NCBI GenBank assembly: GCA_946221915.1
Contig: CAMIKG010000084.1
Location: 1-18,088 of the forward strand
Direction: 5' to 3'
Origin: an uncultured Erwinia sp.
GTDB taxonomy: Bacteria; Pseudomonadota; Gammaproteobacteria; Enterobacterales; Enterobacteriaceae
Length of the DNA stretch: 18,088 nucleotides
Part shown: in pieces, positions 1-7,824 of the stretch
How the letters are laid out: each line of letters starts with the position of its first letter
Numbering within the stretch: the first letter of the stretch is position 1
The notes under the pieces: model-generated
The model's input: the letters and a program-made list of their open reading frames with translations, nothing else
What the model was told of the DNA's origin: nothing
The model's database searches: none
Program-made: the position numbers and the translations under genes

Positions 1-22
1 CCTTTAAATCCGCAAACCAGTA

Positions 23-736
23 TTATTTCACCGCCGCCAGCAGATCTTTGCGCTGCCCTTCCAGCATGGTTACACGATTACACACCTCATGACCGAAGTT
101 CTGGAAATCCTGCTCCTGCTTGCTCCACTCCGCCTGAATCGCCTGCTGCAGACCGCCGAGGTTACCCATAATCGCCTGTAGTGGATTATTACTCGATGCC
201 GCCTGTTTGGTGCCCATCTCATTCAGGCTATCCTGCAACACGCCGCCCAGCGTGCTCTGTACCAGACGTTCCCCGTCCTGGCGCACCTGGTCAATCGCCT
301 GATGATGGAAGGTTAAACCATCGCTGCGATGCTCGATAATCCGGTTCATCTGCTGCTTCAGCTGGCCGTTCAGTGTGGTCAGACGCGAACGCACGTTGCT
401 GTCGCTGCCGAGTTTGTCGACAATCACCCGATCCAGCGCCACGCGCCCCTTCTCCAGACGCGCTGTCGCGCCCTGATCCACCCACGGCAGATCGCGACGC
501 AGTGCATTCTGATAATTAATCGCCTTCTGGCGCGTCGCGGCATCCACCGTCACCGGGCTGCCGTTATACTGCACGTTCCCTTCGGGAGAGATCTCCAGAT
601 TGCCGTTAGCCCCGACCACCTGCACGCTCTGCGGCTTGATCACCACATCGTCCTGCGGCTTCACGCTGCACTCATAAGCGGCCTGCGCCTGCCCTGCGGC
701 TACCAGTAACGCGACAACTAACGCTTTACGAATCAT
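23..736 (-). CDS. yggN: YggN-like DUF2884 periplasmic protein
   Basis: A 237-residue protein, close to the roughly 240 residues of E. coli YggN, whose function is unknown. The N-terminus MIRKALVVALLVAAGQAQA is a typical Sec signal peptide (charged start, hydrophobic core, small residues before the cleavage site), so the mature protein should be periplasmic. The rest is polar and helical, with many Gln, Arg and Asp and no catalytic motif that I recognise. The reading frame opens 13 codons further upstream, but the start at 736 is preferred: it directly begins the signal peptide and follows a GGGAG ribosome site at good distance. It is the first gene left of the yggL-trmB operon, as in E. coli, and has its own start after that operon's terminator. 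Identification rests on the signal peptide, length and gene order; I am fairly sure of the family and have no functional evidence. Confidence 0.85.
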   Translation of the reverse strand: MIRKALVVALLVAAGQAQAAYECSVKPQDDVVIKPQSVQVVGANGNLEISPEGNVQYNGSPVTVDAATRQKAINYQNALRRDLPWVDQGATARLEKGRVALDRVIVDKLGSDSNVRSRLTTLNGQLKQQMNRIIEHRSDGLTFHHQAIDQVRQDGERLVQSTLGGVLQDSLNEMGTKQAASSNNPLQAIMGNLGGLQQAIQAEWSKQEQDFQNFGHEVCNRVTMLEGQRKDLLAAVK

Positions 737-754
737 GGGTTCTCCCTGCATAAC

Positions 755-784
755 AAAAAATAAGGGCGGCTCCAATCGCCGCCC
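755..784 (-). terminator. Terminator of the trmB-yggL operon
   Basis: Read on the minus strand, GGGCGGC (778-784) pairs with GCCGCCC (764-770) around a 7-nt loop, followed by TTATTTTTTG. It lies after the yggL stop and ends about 20 bases before the yggN start, so it separates the two transcription units. Confidence 0.8.
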
Positions 785-860
785 TGCGTTTAGCCGTTAT
801 ACCTCAAATAGCAGGAACTGTGACCCTCCAGCTATCCGAATGCGGCAAAGGTATAATTAC

Positions 861-1187
861 TTAGTCCCACCAAACGTCAAACAGTTCAGAAACGGTGACA
901 TCTTTCAGGTCGCGCGCAGTGAGCCAGTTGCGCACCAGTTCACGATGTTCGTCGGTGCACTTACCCAGTTTTTCCAGGCAAATCAGCCCTTCCCACTGCA
1001 GGTAACCGCTGCCATCAAAGGCCAGACCGTTTGGCGCAATCACTTCGTTGATCAGCGCATCGACGGTGCTGTCGATCTGCTCTTCACTGGTACCTTCCGC
1101 GAAACTCCAGTTAGCGGTAAAACCCAGTTCCTGGAATTCATCAATATGCATCTTCTTGCGCAGACGACGACTACGTTGTGTTGCCAT
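861..1187 (-). CDS. yggL: YggL, DUF469 ribosome-associated protein
   Basis: A 108-residue protein, the usual length of the YggL (DUF469) family, whose E. coli member has been reported to bind the 50S ribosomal subunit. The N-terminus is strongly basic (MATQRSRRLRKKMHIDEFQE), followed by the family's typical LGFTANWSF segment and an acidic middle with the EEQIDSTVDALINEVIAPNG stretch. It ends in the acidic/aromatic FDVWWD tail. No catalytic residues are evident. Its start codon overlaps the trmB stop by one base (TAATG), so the two are translationally coupled, the same arrangement as in E. coli. The hairpin and T-run at 755-784 end the operon. Identification is by sequence style plus conserved context; confidence is high. 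Confidence 0.93.
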   Translation of the reverse strand: MATQRSRRLRKKMHIDEFQELGFTANWSFAEGTSEEQIDSTVDALINEVIAPNGLAFDGSGYLQWEGLICLEKLGKCTDEHRELVRNWLTARDLKDVTVSELFDVWWD

Positions 1188-1906
1188 TATTTCACCCTCT
1201 CAAACATCAGATCCCATACACCGTGGCCTAAACGCTGACCACGCTGCTCGAATTTAGTTAACGGACGCGACTCCGGTCGCGGAACATAATTATTTTCAGC
1301 TGACTGATTCTTATACCCGTCCACGCTGTTCATAACTTCCAGCATATGTTCAGCGTAGGCTTCCCAGTCAGTCGCCATATGGAACACCCCGCCCAGCTTC
1401 AGCTTACGCAGCACCAGCTCGGCGAAGGGAACCTGCACAATACGGCGCTTATTATGACGCGCTTTATGCCACGGGTCAGGGAAAAACAGCTGCACCATAC
1501 GCAGCGAGTTATCCGGGATCATCTTGTTCAGCACTTCTACCGCGTCATGACACATCACGCGCAGATTATCGATGCCCGCTTCATGTGCGGAGCCGAGACA
1601 GGCGCCCACGCCTGGCGAGTGCACCTCAATACCGAGGAAATTTTGCTGCGGGTTGCTGCTGGCCATAGTCACCAGCGACGCGCCCATACCGAAACCGATC
1701 TCCAGTACCACTGGCGCTTCACGACCAAACAGCGCGGTAAAATCTACCGGTTCCTGCTGAAACTCGACGCCCATCACCGGCCAGTAATCATCCAGCGCCT
1801 GCTGCTGGCCCTTGGTTAACCGGCCCTGACGGCGGACAAAACTGCGTACACGGCGCATTGCACGGCCGTTTTCATCAAATTCGGGGGAGATGACGTCATT
1901 AATCAT
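1187..1906 (-). CDS. trmB: tRNA (guanine-N7)-methyltransferase TrmB
   Basis: TrmB transfers a methyl group from S-adenosylmethionine to N7 of guanosine-46 in the variable loop of tRNAs, in the cytoplasm. The 239 residues equal the E. coli length. Visible motifs: a basic N-terminus (RRVRSFVRRQGRLTKGQQ), the SAM-binding glycine loop VVLEIGFGMGASL at about residues 66-78, the acidic HDAVEVL strand, and the family signature LFFPDPWHKARHNKRR at about 140-155, which carries the catalytic Asp and the tRNA-contacting basic residues. The C-terminal TKFEQRGQRLGHGVWDL segment is also typical of the family. It is the promoter-proximal gene of a two-gene operon with yggL and is divergent from mutY across about 150 bp. 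Nothing is truncated or odd. Confidence 0.97.
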   Translation of the reverse strand: MINDVISPEFDENGRAMRRVRSFVRRQGRLTKGQQQALDDYWPVMGVEFQQEPVDFTALFGREAPVVLEIGFGMGASLVTMASSNPQQNFLGIEVHSPGVGACLGSAHEAGIDNLRVMCHDAVEVLNKMIPDNSLRMVQLFFPDPWHKARHNKRRIVQVPFAELVLRKLKLGGVFHMATDWEAYAEHMLEVMNSVDGYKNQSAENNYVPRPESRPLTKFEQRGQRLGHGVWDLMFERVK

Positions 1907-2062
1907 TTGGTTGCCTGTTAATCAGCTTTTCAGCAAATGCGGGCATTATGCAAAGTTACCGCGCAGAAGCAAGCCCTGGAAAGTTCCGGTTTACAGTACC
2001 GGGCGTCTGTGCTGGAATTCCTGCCTGAGTGTAGAGTAATAACGGAAAATTTCCTCCCTATG

Positions 2063-3130
2063 ATGCAAGCGCAACAGTTCGCGCAACAAGTGCTGGACTG
2101 GTATCAGCGCTTCGGACGCAAAACCCTGCCGTGGCAGCACGAAAAAACGCCCTATAAAGTGTGGCTCTCTGAGGTGATGCTGCAGCAGACCCAGGTCGCT
2201 ACGGTGATCCCCTATTTTGAACGCTTTATGGCGCGTTTCCCGACCGTCACCGACCTGGCCGCCGCGCCGCTGGATGAAGTCCTGCACCTGTGGACCGGGC
2301 TGGGCTACTATGCGCGCGCGCGTAACCTGCACAAAGCGGCGCAGCAGGTGGTCAATCTGCACGGCGGTCAGTTCCCGCAAACCTTCGACGAAGTGGCGGC
2401 ACTGCCGGGCGTAGGCCGCTCTACAGCGGGCGCGATCCTTTCCCTGTCGCTCGGCCAGCATTTCCCGATCCTTGACGGCAACGTAAAGCGCGTACTGGCG
2501 CGCTACTGTGCCATTGACGGCTGGCCGGGGAAAAAAGAGGTCGAGAAAAAACTGTGGGACGTCAGCGAACAGGTGACGCCAGCGCAGGGCGTCAGCCAGT
2601 TTAATCAGGCGATGATGGATATCGGCGCCATGGTATGCACGCGCAGTAAACCCAAATGTGAACTCTGCCCGGTAAATCCAGGCTGCATGGCGTATGCCAA
2701 CAGCAGCTGGGCGAAATACCCCGGAAAGAAACCAAAACAGACGCTGCCGGAGCGCACTGGCTGGTTTTTACTGATGCAGCGCGGCGATGGCGTCTGGCTT
2801 GAACAACGCCCGCCTGTGGGCCTGTGGGGCGGTCTCTACTGCTTCCCGCAGTTCAGTTCCGAGCAGGAGCTACAGCAGTGGCTGCAGCAGCGCGCCATCG
2901 ACAGCAGCCAGCTCAGCCAGCTGATTGCCTTCCGCCACACCTTCAGCCACTTCCACCTGAATATTGTCCCGATGTGGCTGGAGCTGCCGGTGGCACGCAC
3001 AGCCATGGATGAAGGCGCGGGTCTCTGGTATAACTTAGCGCAACCGCCGTCTGTAGGGCTGGCCGCGCCGGTTGAGCGCCTGCTGGACGAATTGCGTCAG
3101 CCAAAACAAATGACGCTATCCGCTAAATAA
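2063..3130 (+). CDS. mutY: Adenine DNA glycosylase MutY
   Basis: MutY removes adenine mispaired with 8-oxoguanine, preventing G:C to T:A transversions. With this start the protein has 355 residues (E. coli 350). Residue 37 is the catalytic Glu in LSEVMLQQTQ. The helix-hairpin-helix LPGVGRSTAGAI is followed by LDGNVKRVLARY, which carries the catalytic Asp near residue 138. CTRSKPKCELCPVNPGC gives the C-x6-C-x2-C-x5-C iron-sulfur ligands. The C-terminal third is the MutT-like domain that reads 8-oxoG (RPPVGLWGGLYCFPQF, then FRHTFSHFHL). The frame is open back to 1937, but residues before MQAQQ have no family counterpart. ATG 2060 is an equally possible start one codon earlier. Only a weak purine run (ACGGAAAA) lies upstream. 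yggX and mltC follow as in E. coli, with two stem-loops in between. Confidence 0.97.
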   Translation: MQAQQFAQQVLDWYQRFGRKTLPWQHEKTPYKVWLSEVMLQQTQVATVIPYFERFMARFPTVTDLAAAPLDEVLHLWTGLGYYARARNLHKAAQQVVNLHGGQFPQTFDEVAALPGVGRSTAGAILSLSLGQHFPILDGNVKRVLARYCAIDGWPGKKEVEKKLWDVSEQVTPAQGVSQFNQAMMDIGAMVCTRSKPKCELCPVNPGCMAYANSSWAKYPGKKPKQTLPERTGWFLLMQRGDGVWLEQRPPVGLWGGLYCFPQFSSEQELQQWLQQRAIDSSQLSQLIAFRHTFSHFHLNIVPMWLELPVARTAMDEGAGLWYNLAQPPSVGLAAPVERLLDELRQPKQMTLSAK

Positions 3131-3134
3131 TTTG

Positions 3135-3178
3135 GGCCGCCGCAGGGCGGCCTGAAGTATGACGGGTATCAATACCCG
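3135..3178 (+). other. Two stem-loops between mutY and yggX
   Basis: GGCCGCC (3135-3141) pairs with GGCGGCC (3146-3152), and CGGGTAT (3163-3169) pairs with ATACCCG (3172-3178) across a 2-nt gap. Neither is followed by a T-run, so they look more like mRNA processing or 3'-end protection structures, or an attenuating element, than strong intrinsic terminators. Confidence 0.5.
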
Positions 3179-3199
3179 CGTGATACAAGAGGAAGAGTA

Positions 3200-3472
3200 A
3201 TGAGCCGCACAATTTTTTGTACCTTTCTGCAACAAGACGCCGAAGGGCAGGACTTCCAGCTCTATCCTGGCGAGCTGGGCAAACGCATCTACAATGAGAT
3301 CTCTAAAGAAGCCTGGTCGCAATGGATGAAGAAGCAGACGATGTTGATCAACGAGAAAAAGCTCAGCATGATGAATCCTGACGATCGCAAACTGCTGGAA
3401 CAGGAGATGGTGAAATTCCTGTTTGAAGGCAAAGATGTGCATATCGAAGGCTATACCCCGCCAGAAGAATAA
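3200..3472 (+). CDS. yggX: YggX, Fe(2+)-trafficking / oxidative protection protein
   Basis: A 90-residue cytoplasmic protein (E. coli YggX has 91) that protects iron-sulfur clusters from oxidative damage and has been proposed to handle ferrous iron. The family pattern is complete: N-terminal MSRTIFCTFL with the conserved Cys at residue 7, the QLYPGELGKRIYNEISKEAW segment, then KQTMLINEKKLSMMNPDDRK and the acidic PPEE end. A good ribosome site (GAGGAAG) lies just before the ATG. In E. coli yggX follows mutY and is induced by SoxRS. The same order is kept here, which fits a joint role in limiting oxidative damage, but I did not identify a soxbox. A GC stem with seven T's follows the stop. Confidence 0.96.
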   Translation: MSRTIFCTFLQQDAEGQDFQLYPGELGKRIYNEISKEAWSQWMKKQTMLINEKKLSMMNPDDRKLLEQEMVKFLFEGKDVHIEGYTPPEE

Positions 3473-3478
3473 CCAGAC

Positions 3479-3504
3479 GGGCCTCACGCGGGCCCCATTT
3501 TTTT
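3479..3504 (+). terminator. Intrinsic terminator after yggX
   Basis: GGGCC (3479-3483) pairs with GGCCC (3491-3495), followed closely by seven T's (3498-3504). It lies only 20 bases before the mltC start, so mltC would need read-through or a promoter inside or very close to this element. Confidence 0.75.
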
Positions 3505-3523
3505 GGGCCAGATACAGATAAAA

Positions 3524-4597
3524 ATGAAAAAATTGATTGCCTTGCTAGTGATAGCACCGCTATTAGTCTCCTGCTCCGGGAAGAAAAACCAGTATCACGA
3601 GGAGTGGGTTAAAGACACCAACGGTTTTGACATTCTGATGGGCCAGTTTGCCCACAACATTGAGAACATTTGGGGGCTGAATGAAGTCCTGATCGCCGGT
3701 CCAAAGGACTACGTAAAATATAGCGATCAGTATTACACCCGTAGCCACATCAACTTCGATGCCGGTAGCATTACCATCGAAACCATTGCCGGGACCAATC
3801 CGACGGAGAGTCTGCGTCAGGCGATTATCACCACCCTGCTGATCGGCGACGATCCGAGCAATGTCGATCTCTATTCCGACGCCAACGATATTCAAATCAG
3901 CAAAGAGCCGCTGCTGTACGGTCAGGTGCTGGATAATACCGGCCAGCCGATCCGCTGGCAGGGTCGCGCCGCCAGCTTTGCCGATTACCTGCTGCAGAAC
4001 AAACTGCAGCGCCGTACCTCCGGGCTGCACGTGATCTGGTCGGTAACCATTCCAATGGTGCCAAACCATCTGGATAAACGTGCCCATAAATATCTGCCGA
4101 TGGTGCGCAAAGCGTCAGAAAAATATGGTGTCGACCAGTCGCTGATCCTCGCGATTATGCAGATTGAGTCGAGCTTTAACCCGTATGCCGTCAGCCATGC
4201 TGATGCACTGGGGCTGATGCAGGTCGTGCAGCACAGCGCCGGGGTGGATGTGTTCCGCATGCAGGGCAAATGGGGCAAACCGAGCCGCAGTTATCTGTTT
4301 GACCCGGAGAATAACATCGATACCGGCACCGCTTACCTGTCGATTCTGCAGAGTAACTATCTGGCGTCAATCAGCAACTCCACCTCGCGGCGTTACGCGG
4401 TGATCACCGCCTACAACGGCGGCGCGGGCAGCGTGCTGCGCACCTTCTCCAGCGACAAGAATCGTGCCTTTGACATGATCAACAATATGTCGCCGGATGA
4501 AGTCTACAAGACGCTCACCACCAGCCACCCGTCGGCTGAGTCACGTCGTTATCTGTATAAAGTCAGCAAAGCGCAGACTGGCTATCGTCGTTACTAG
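3524..4597 (+). CDS. mltC: Membrane-bound lytic murein transglycosylase C
   Basis: MltC is an outer-membrane lipoprotein that cleaves peptidoglycan glycan strands with formation of 1,6-anhydro-muramic acid. The 357 residues match E. coli (359). The start at 3524 gives a lipoprotein signal peptide, MKKLIALLVIAPLLVSC, with the lipidated Cys at residue 17; the frame extends seven codons upstream but those would spoil the signal. The DUF3393 N-terminal domain (WVKDTNGFDILMGQFAHNIE onwards) precedes a family-1 SLT domain. In that domain the catalytic Glu lies in IESSFNPYA, followed by SHADALGLMQV and the AYNGGAGSVLR motif. The end SAESRRYLYKV is typical of the family. In E. coli nupG follows; here it is missing and a terminator region leads to an unrelated convergent operon. 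Confidence 0.96.
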   Translation: MKKLIALLVIAPLLVSCSGKKNQYHEEWVKDTNGFDILMGQFAHNIENIWGLNEVLIAGPKDYVKYSDQYYTRSHINFDAGSITIETIAGTNPTESLRQAIITTLLIGDDPSNVDLYSDANDIQISKEPLLYGQVLDNTGQPIRWQGRAASFADYLLQNKLQRRTSGLHVIWSVTIPMVPNHLDKRAHKYLPMVRKASEKYGVDQSLILAIMQIESSFNPYAVSHADALGLMQVVQHSAGVDVFRMQGKWGKPSRSYLFDPENNIDTGTAYLSILQSNYLASISNSTSRRYAVITAYNGGAGSVLRTFSSDKNRAFDMINNMSPDEVYKTLTTSHPSAESRRYLYKVSKAQTGYRRY

Positions 4598-4631
4598 CGT
4601 TTTCAGCCATCGTGACTGGTGACTGAAAACG
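4598..4631 (+). terminator. Stem-loop directly after mltC
   Basis: CGTTTTCAG (4598-4606) starts at the base after the mltC stop and pairs perfectly with CTGAAAACG (4623-4631) around a 16-nt loop. There is no T-run, so it is a weak terminator candidate or a 3'-end stabilising structure. Confidence 0.45.
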
Positions 4632-4731
4632 GGCATGAGGGGAAACATTGCGATGGCTCCTGAGCGGCTTGTCCGCGCAGGACCGCCGGATGGTCGCCCC
4701 GGAATGCTCGCTCAGACAGACGACAAGTAAA

Positions 4732-4759
4732 AAAACGGCGAGCATCTGCTCGCCGTTTT
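4732..4759. terminator. Bidirectional terminator between mltC and the Tm-1 operon
   Basis: AAAACGGCGAGCA (4732-4744) pairs perfectly over 13 bp with TGCTCGCCGTTTT (4747-4759). The A-run and T-run on the two flanks let it end transcription from both sides: mltC rightward and the PEP-hydrolase-family gene leftward. Confidence 0.85.
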
Positions 4760-4815
4760 GCTTACGGGATTGAATCCCCTGGTGCTGGCATCAAAGTGAT
4801 TGCCGAAAAAATCGT

Positions 4816-5646
4816 TTAGCGTGTGATGTGTTTAAACTGGCGGGTGGTATCGGTTAACGCCGTTTCCGTTGGCAGACGCTCCATCGAACTGGCGCCGTAA
4901 AAACCATCGCACAGCGGACAGTGATCAAGAATATATTGCGCATCTTCCGGCGACGAAATCGGACCGCCATGACACAGCACAATCACATCCTGACGTACCG
5001 CCTTTGCCGCTTCCGCCCACTGATTAATCAGCGGCACGCAGTCCGCTAACTTCAGCGCCGTTTCCGCGCCAATATTGCCGCCGGTGGTTAATCCCATATG
5101 CGGCACAATAATGTCTGCGCCCGCACTGGTCATCGCCACCGCATCCTGCGCGCTGAACACATACGGCGTGGTCAGCATATCTTTCTCATGCGCCAGACGG
5201 ATCATCTCCACTTCCAGCGCATAGCCCATGCCGGTCTCTTCCAGATTGGCGCGGAAATTACCATCAATCAGGCCAACCGTCGGGAAGTTCTGCACGCCGG
5301 AAAAGCCCAGCGCTTTCAGTTCATCCAGAAACTTATCGAACTGGCAGAACGGATCGGTACCGTTTACCCCCGCCAGCACCGGCGTATGCTTCACCACCGG
5401 CAGCACCTCTTTCGCCATATCGACGACGATTTCATTGGCATTGCCATACGCCAGCAGACCCGCCAGCGAACCGCGCCCGGCCATGCGGTAGCGTCCGGAG
5501 TTGTAAATCACGATCAGATCGATGCCGCCTGCTTCTTCACATTTCGCAGACAGGCCAGTGCCCGCTCCGCCGCCGATAATCGGCTCACGTCGGGCAATCA
5601 TCGCCCGGAATTTGCTTAACAGCTCCTGGCGATTAAACGCAGGCAT
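4816..5646 (-). CDS. Phosphoenolpyruvate hydrolase family TIM-barrel protein
   Basis: A 276-residue protein of the PEP_hydrolase / TIM-barrel family (formerly annotated as a 'TIM-barrel signal transduction protein'); no member has a reaction I would vouch for here. Features: a glycine-rich N-terminal loop PIIGGGAGTGLSAKCEEAGG (about residues 19-38), the IDLIVIYNSGRYRMAGRGSL segment, GVNGTDPFC, and a C-terminal phosphate-binding-like loop LCHGGPISSPEDAQYIL typical of TIM barrels. There is no signal peptide or membrane segment, so it is cytoplasmic. It starts 2 nt after the upstream Tm-1-like gene's stop, with its GGGAG ribosome site inside that gene's end, so the two products are very likely made together. 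Together they correspond to the two parts of the plant Tm-1 virus-resistance protein, where homologous halves are fused. Family assignment is strong; function is open. Confidence 0.9.
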   Translation of the reverse strand: MPAFNRQELLSKFRAMIARREPIIGGGAGTGLSAKCEEAGGIDLIVIYNSGRYRMAGRGSLAGLLAYGNANEIVVDMAKEVLPVVKHTPVLAGVNGTDPFCQFDKFLDELKALGFSGVQNFPTVGLIDGNFRANLEETGMGYALEVEMIRLAHEKDMLTTPYVFSAQDAVAMTSAGADIIVPHMGLTTGGNIGAETALKLADCVPLINQWAEAAKAVRQDVIVLCHGGPISSPEDAQYILDHCPLCDGFYGASSMERLPTETALTDTTRQFKHITR

Positions 5647-5648
5647 AA

Positions 5649-6869
5649 TTATTTCTCCCTGGCAACGAGGCCGCGAAATGCCGCCACCGCTGCTTCTGCA
5701 AACAATGGATCATTAATGTTGTGAGGCAGGTACTGAATCCGGCGCTTGTCGGTCTGCACCAGCTCTTGTTCCAGCGTGCTGATAAATGCATCACTGGCTT
5801 CCGGCCACCAGAAGGCTTGTCCCGGCGCATCCAGCGCGGAAAAACCACCCTGTGGAACGAGGAAAATCACCTCGCCATGGCATCGATTCAGTTTTGCTGC
5901 GATCCATTTCGCCATCGCCACATTCTCTTCCGGCGTGGTGCGCATCAGCGTGACCTGAGCGTTATGGTGGTAAAACAGCCGATCGGCATATTTTGCCGGT
6001 ACGGTCGAAGGGTGGCCGAAGTTGACCATATCCAGTGCGCCAGCGGAAATCACACAGGGCACTTCGGATTTGGCAATTGCGTCGAAGCGATCTTCACCGC
6101 AGGCCAGCACGCCGCCGAACAGTAAGTCGCAGACTTCGGTGGTGGTCAGATCCAGCACGCCTGACAGCATGCCGCTGTCTGCGAGCTTCTCCATCGCTTT
6201 GCCGCCGCTGCCGGTGGCGTGAAACACCAGGCAATCGTAGTCACTCTCCAGCGCCTTACTGACCGCCTGGATACAGGGCGTGGTAACGCCAAACATGGTG
6301 AGGCCGAGCGCGGGTTTATCGGAGGCATCGGCGGCGACGTCAAACAGCACCGCACCGGCAATCTGATGCGCCGCGTTGCCAAGCACCTGGCGCGAAATAC
6401 GGTTAAGGCCGGCGACATCGGTCACCGAGTAGAGCATGCTGATATCGCTGGCGCCGACATAGCGCGAGATATCGCCCGAAGCCATGGTAGAGACCATCAC
6501 TTTCGGTACGCCGACCGGCAGTGCCTGCATCGCAGGGGTAATCAGCGCGGTGCCACCAGACCCGCCAAGACCGATAATCCCGGCCACGTCATCGCGCTGA
6601 CTGAGGAATATTTCAAAGGCCGTCGCCATGGCGTCAATCGCCCGACCACGGTCACCACAGAACACCGCCGATGCCCCCAGCGGGTGGCAGGCGGCGACAG
6701 TTTCGGCGCTGATATCGACCTGAGCAGCGTGGCTAAGTGACTGAGTTGAAAGGTCAACCGTCAATACTTTAGCCCCGCTACGGGAAATTAAGTCACGAAC
6801 AAAATACAGTTCATTTCCTTTAGTATCTACCGTTGCTACGGCATAGATAAAACCACTATCCTTTTTCAT
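5649..6869 (-). CDS. Tm-1-like ATP-binding domain protein (UPF0261)
   Basis: A 406-residue cytoplasmic protein of the UPF0261 / Tm-1-like ATP-binding family, named after the N-terminal half of tomato Tm-1, which binds a tobamovirus replicase. The bacterial role is unknown. Seen: the opening IYAVATVDTKGNELYFVRDL; a CGDRGRAID segment near 71-79; the glycine loop GLGGSGGTALITPAM at 100-114; the TMASGDISRYVGASDISMLY region near 128-147; a second glycine motif FHATGSGGKAME near 216-227; and a VPQGGFSALDAPGQAFWWPE segment in the last quarter. Length is full for the family. It is first in a two-gene operon with the PEP-hydrolase-family protein and divergent from a TetR-type gene, which suggests that the regulator controls it. 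An acyl-CoA or small-molecule ligase-type activity would fit the fold, but that is speculation. Confidence 0.9.
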   Translation of the reverse strand: MKKDSGFIYAVATVDTKGNELYFVRDLISRSGAKVLTVDLSTQSLSHAAQVDISAETVAACHPLGASAVFCGDRGRAIDAMATAFEIFLSQRDDVAGIIGLGGSGGTALITPAMQALPVGVPKVMVSTMASGDISRYVGASDISMLYSVTDVAGLNRISRQVLGNAAHQIAGAVLFDVAADASDKPALGLTMFGVTTPCIQAVSKALESDYDCLVFHATGSGGKAMEKLADSGMLSGVLDLTTTEVCDLLFGGVLACGEDRFDAIAKSEVPCVISAGALDMVNFGHPSTVPAKYADRLFYHHNAQVTLMRTTPEENVAMAKWIAAKLNRCHGEVIFLVPQGGFSALDAPGQAFWWPEASDAFISTLEQELVQTDKRRIQYLPHNINDPLFAEAAVAAFRGLVAREK

Positions 6870-7133
6870 TTCTTTGGCTCAATCCTGTCATATTAATGAA
6901 TAAAGAGTTGATTAACCTGAAATAAAAACCACAATTTTCCTTGTGCAAACGAACTGTCGCGTTATGCTGAGATAACAGTAACACCCATTTAATTGATAAA
7001 TCAATAGAATGAAACATTAGTCTCATTGATAATTATCAAGCTTGCGGGCCGTTACTGCCTGTGGAAACGGTATAGCTTTTAATGATAGCTATACGTTAAT
7101 TGACTGTTTTATGGCAAATTTACAGAGGTTACT
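6870..7133. promoter_or_regulatory. Divergent control region with palindromes between the Tm-1 operon and tetR
   Basis: This 264-bp AT-rich spacer contains three palindromic sites. ATTGAT-AA-ATCAAT lies at 6992-7005. A perfect 14-bp palindrome, TTGATAATTATCAA, lies at 7026-7039. GTATAGCT (7070-7077) pairs with AGCTATAC (7087-7094) around a 9-nt centre. TetR regulators bind inverted repeats in such divergent spacers, so these are operator candidates. The two TTGAT/ATCAA sites resemble each other, and the third is of a different type. Which one is used cannot be read from sequence alone. Confidence 0.55.
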
Positions 7134-7772
7134 GTGGTTCAAATGGAAAACCAGGATGGTATGTCACTGACATCAACTCGCGCACGTACGCGCCGCCTGC
7201 TCATCAATACTGCCATGCAATTGTTCGATAGTGGCGCTTTTCCGTCGATCAGCGAAGTGGCGCAAGCCGCTCAGCTGTCACGCGCGACTGCATATCGTTA
7301 CTTTCCCACTCAGAGCGCACTGGTCTCGGCCATTGTCAGCGAAACGCTGAAGCCAATGAACAGCTGGCAGCCTGAGCAAGAGGAGGCCGGGGCACGTATT
7401 GAGGAGTTAATGGAGTTCGCCTTTCCTCATATGTTGCAGCATGAAGGTACGCTACGCGCGGCATTACATCTGTCACTGACGCAGTGGGCGCAGTCCCAGG
7501 CGCAGGATAGCGTACCGGTGAAAGAGAAGCTGGTGCGTGGTAACCGTAAGGTATTACTGCAGAAGGTGGTGGAACCCCTGTCGGATGAACTGCCGCCAGA
7601 AGTGTTTCAGCGCGTGCTGCATGCGCTTTCGCTGGTGTACGGTTCTGAGATATTCCTCGTGATGAAGGATATCTGGGGCTGTGATAATCAGGAGCTGCAG
7701 AATGTCGCGAAGTGGATCGCGAAAGCGATTGTGCGTCAGGCGCGGGAAGATGCGAAGCTGAGCGCGAAGTGA
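7134..7772 (+). CDS. TetR/AcrR-type transcriptional regulator
   Basis: About 212 residues, the usual TetR length. The N-terminal DNA-binding domain is clear: RRLLINTAMQLFDSG, then ISEVAQAAQLSRATAYRYF (the helix-turn-helix with the family's Y-R-Y-F end, about residues 39-57), then PTQSALVSAIVSE. The C-terminal two thirds are helical and would bind an unknown ligand. The start at 7134 is GTG with an AGAGG ribosome site 5 nt upstream. An ATG three codons later (7143) is the alternative and has a poorer ribosome site. It is divergent from the Tm-1/PEP-hydrolase-family operon, with palindromes in the spacer, so local repression of that operon and of itself is the likely role. No terminator is obvious, but a palindromic repeat follows. 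Confidence 0.88.
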   Translation: MVQMENQDGMSLTSTRARTRRLLINTAMQLFDSGAFPSISEVAQAAQLSRATAYRYFPTQSALVSAIVSETLKPMNSWQPEQEEAGARIEELMEFAFPHMLQHEGTLRAALHLSLTQWAQSQAQDSVPVKEKLVRGNRKVLLQKVVEPLSDELPPEVFQRVLHALSLVYGSEIFLVMKDIWGCDNQELQNVAKWIAKAIVRQAREDAKLSAK

Positions 7773-7824
7773 CAGGGAGTGCAGGCGGCGGATAATTACG
7801 CTTTCACTCTGTACTGGCACGGCT

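Noticed and set aside
735..1238. 167-codon frame opposite yggL and the end of trmB
   Set aside because: Shadow of two well-identified genes on the other strand and crosses the operon terminator.
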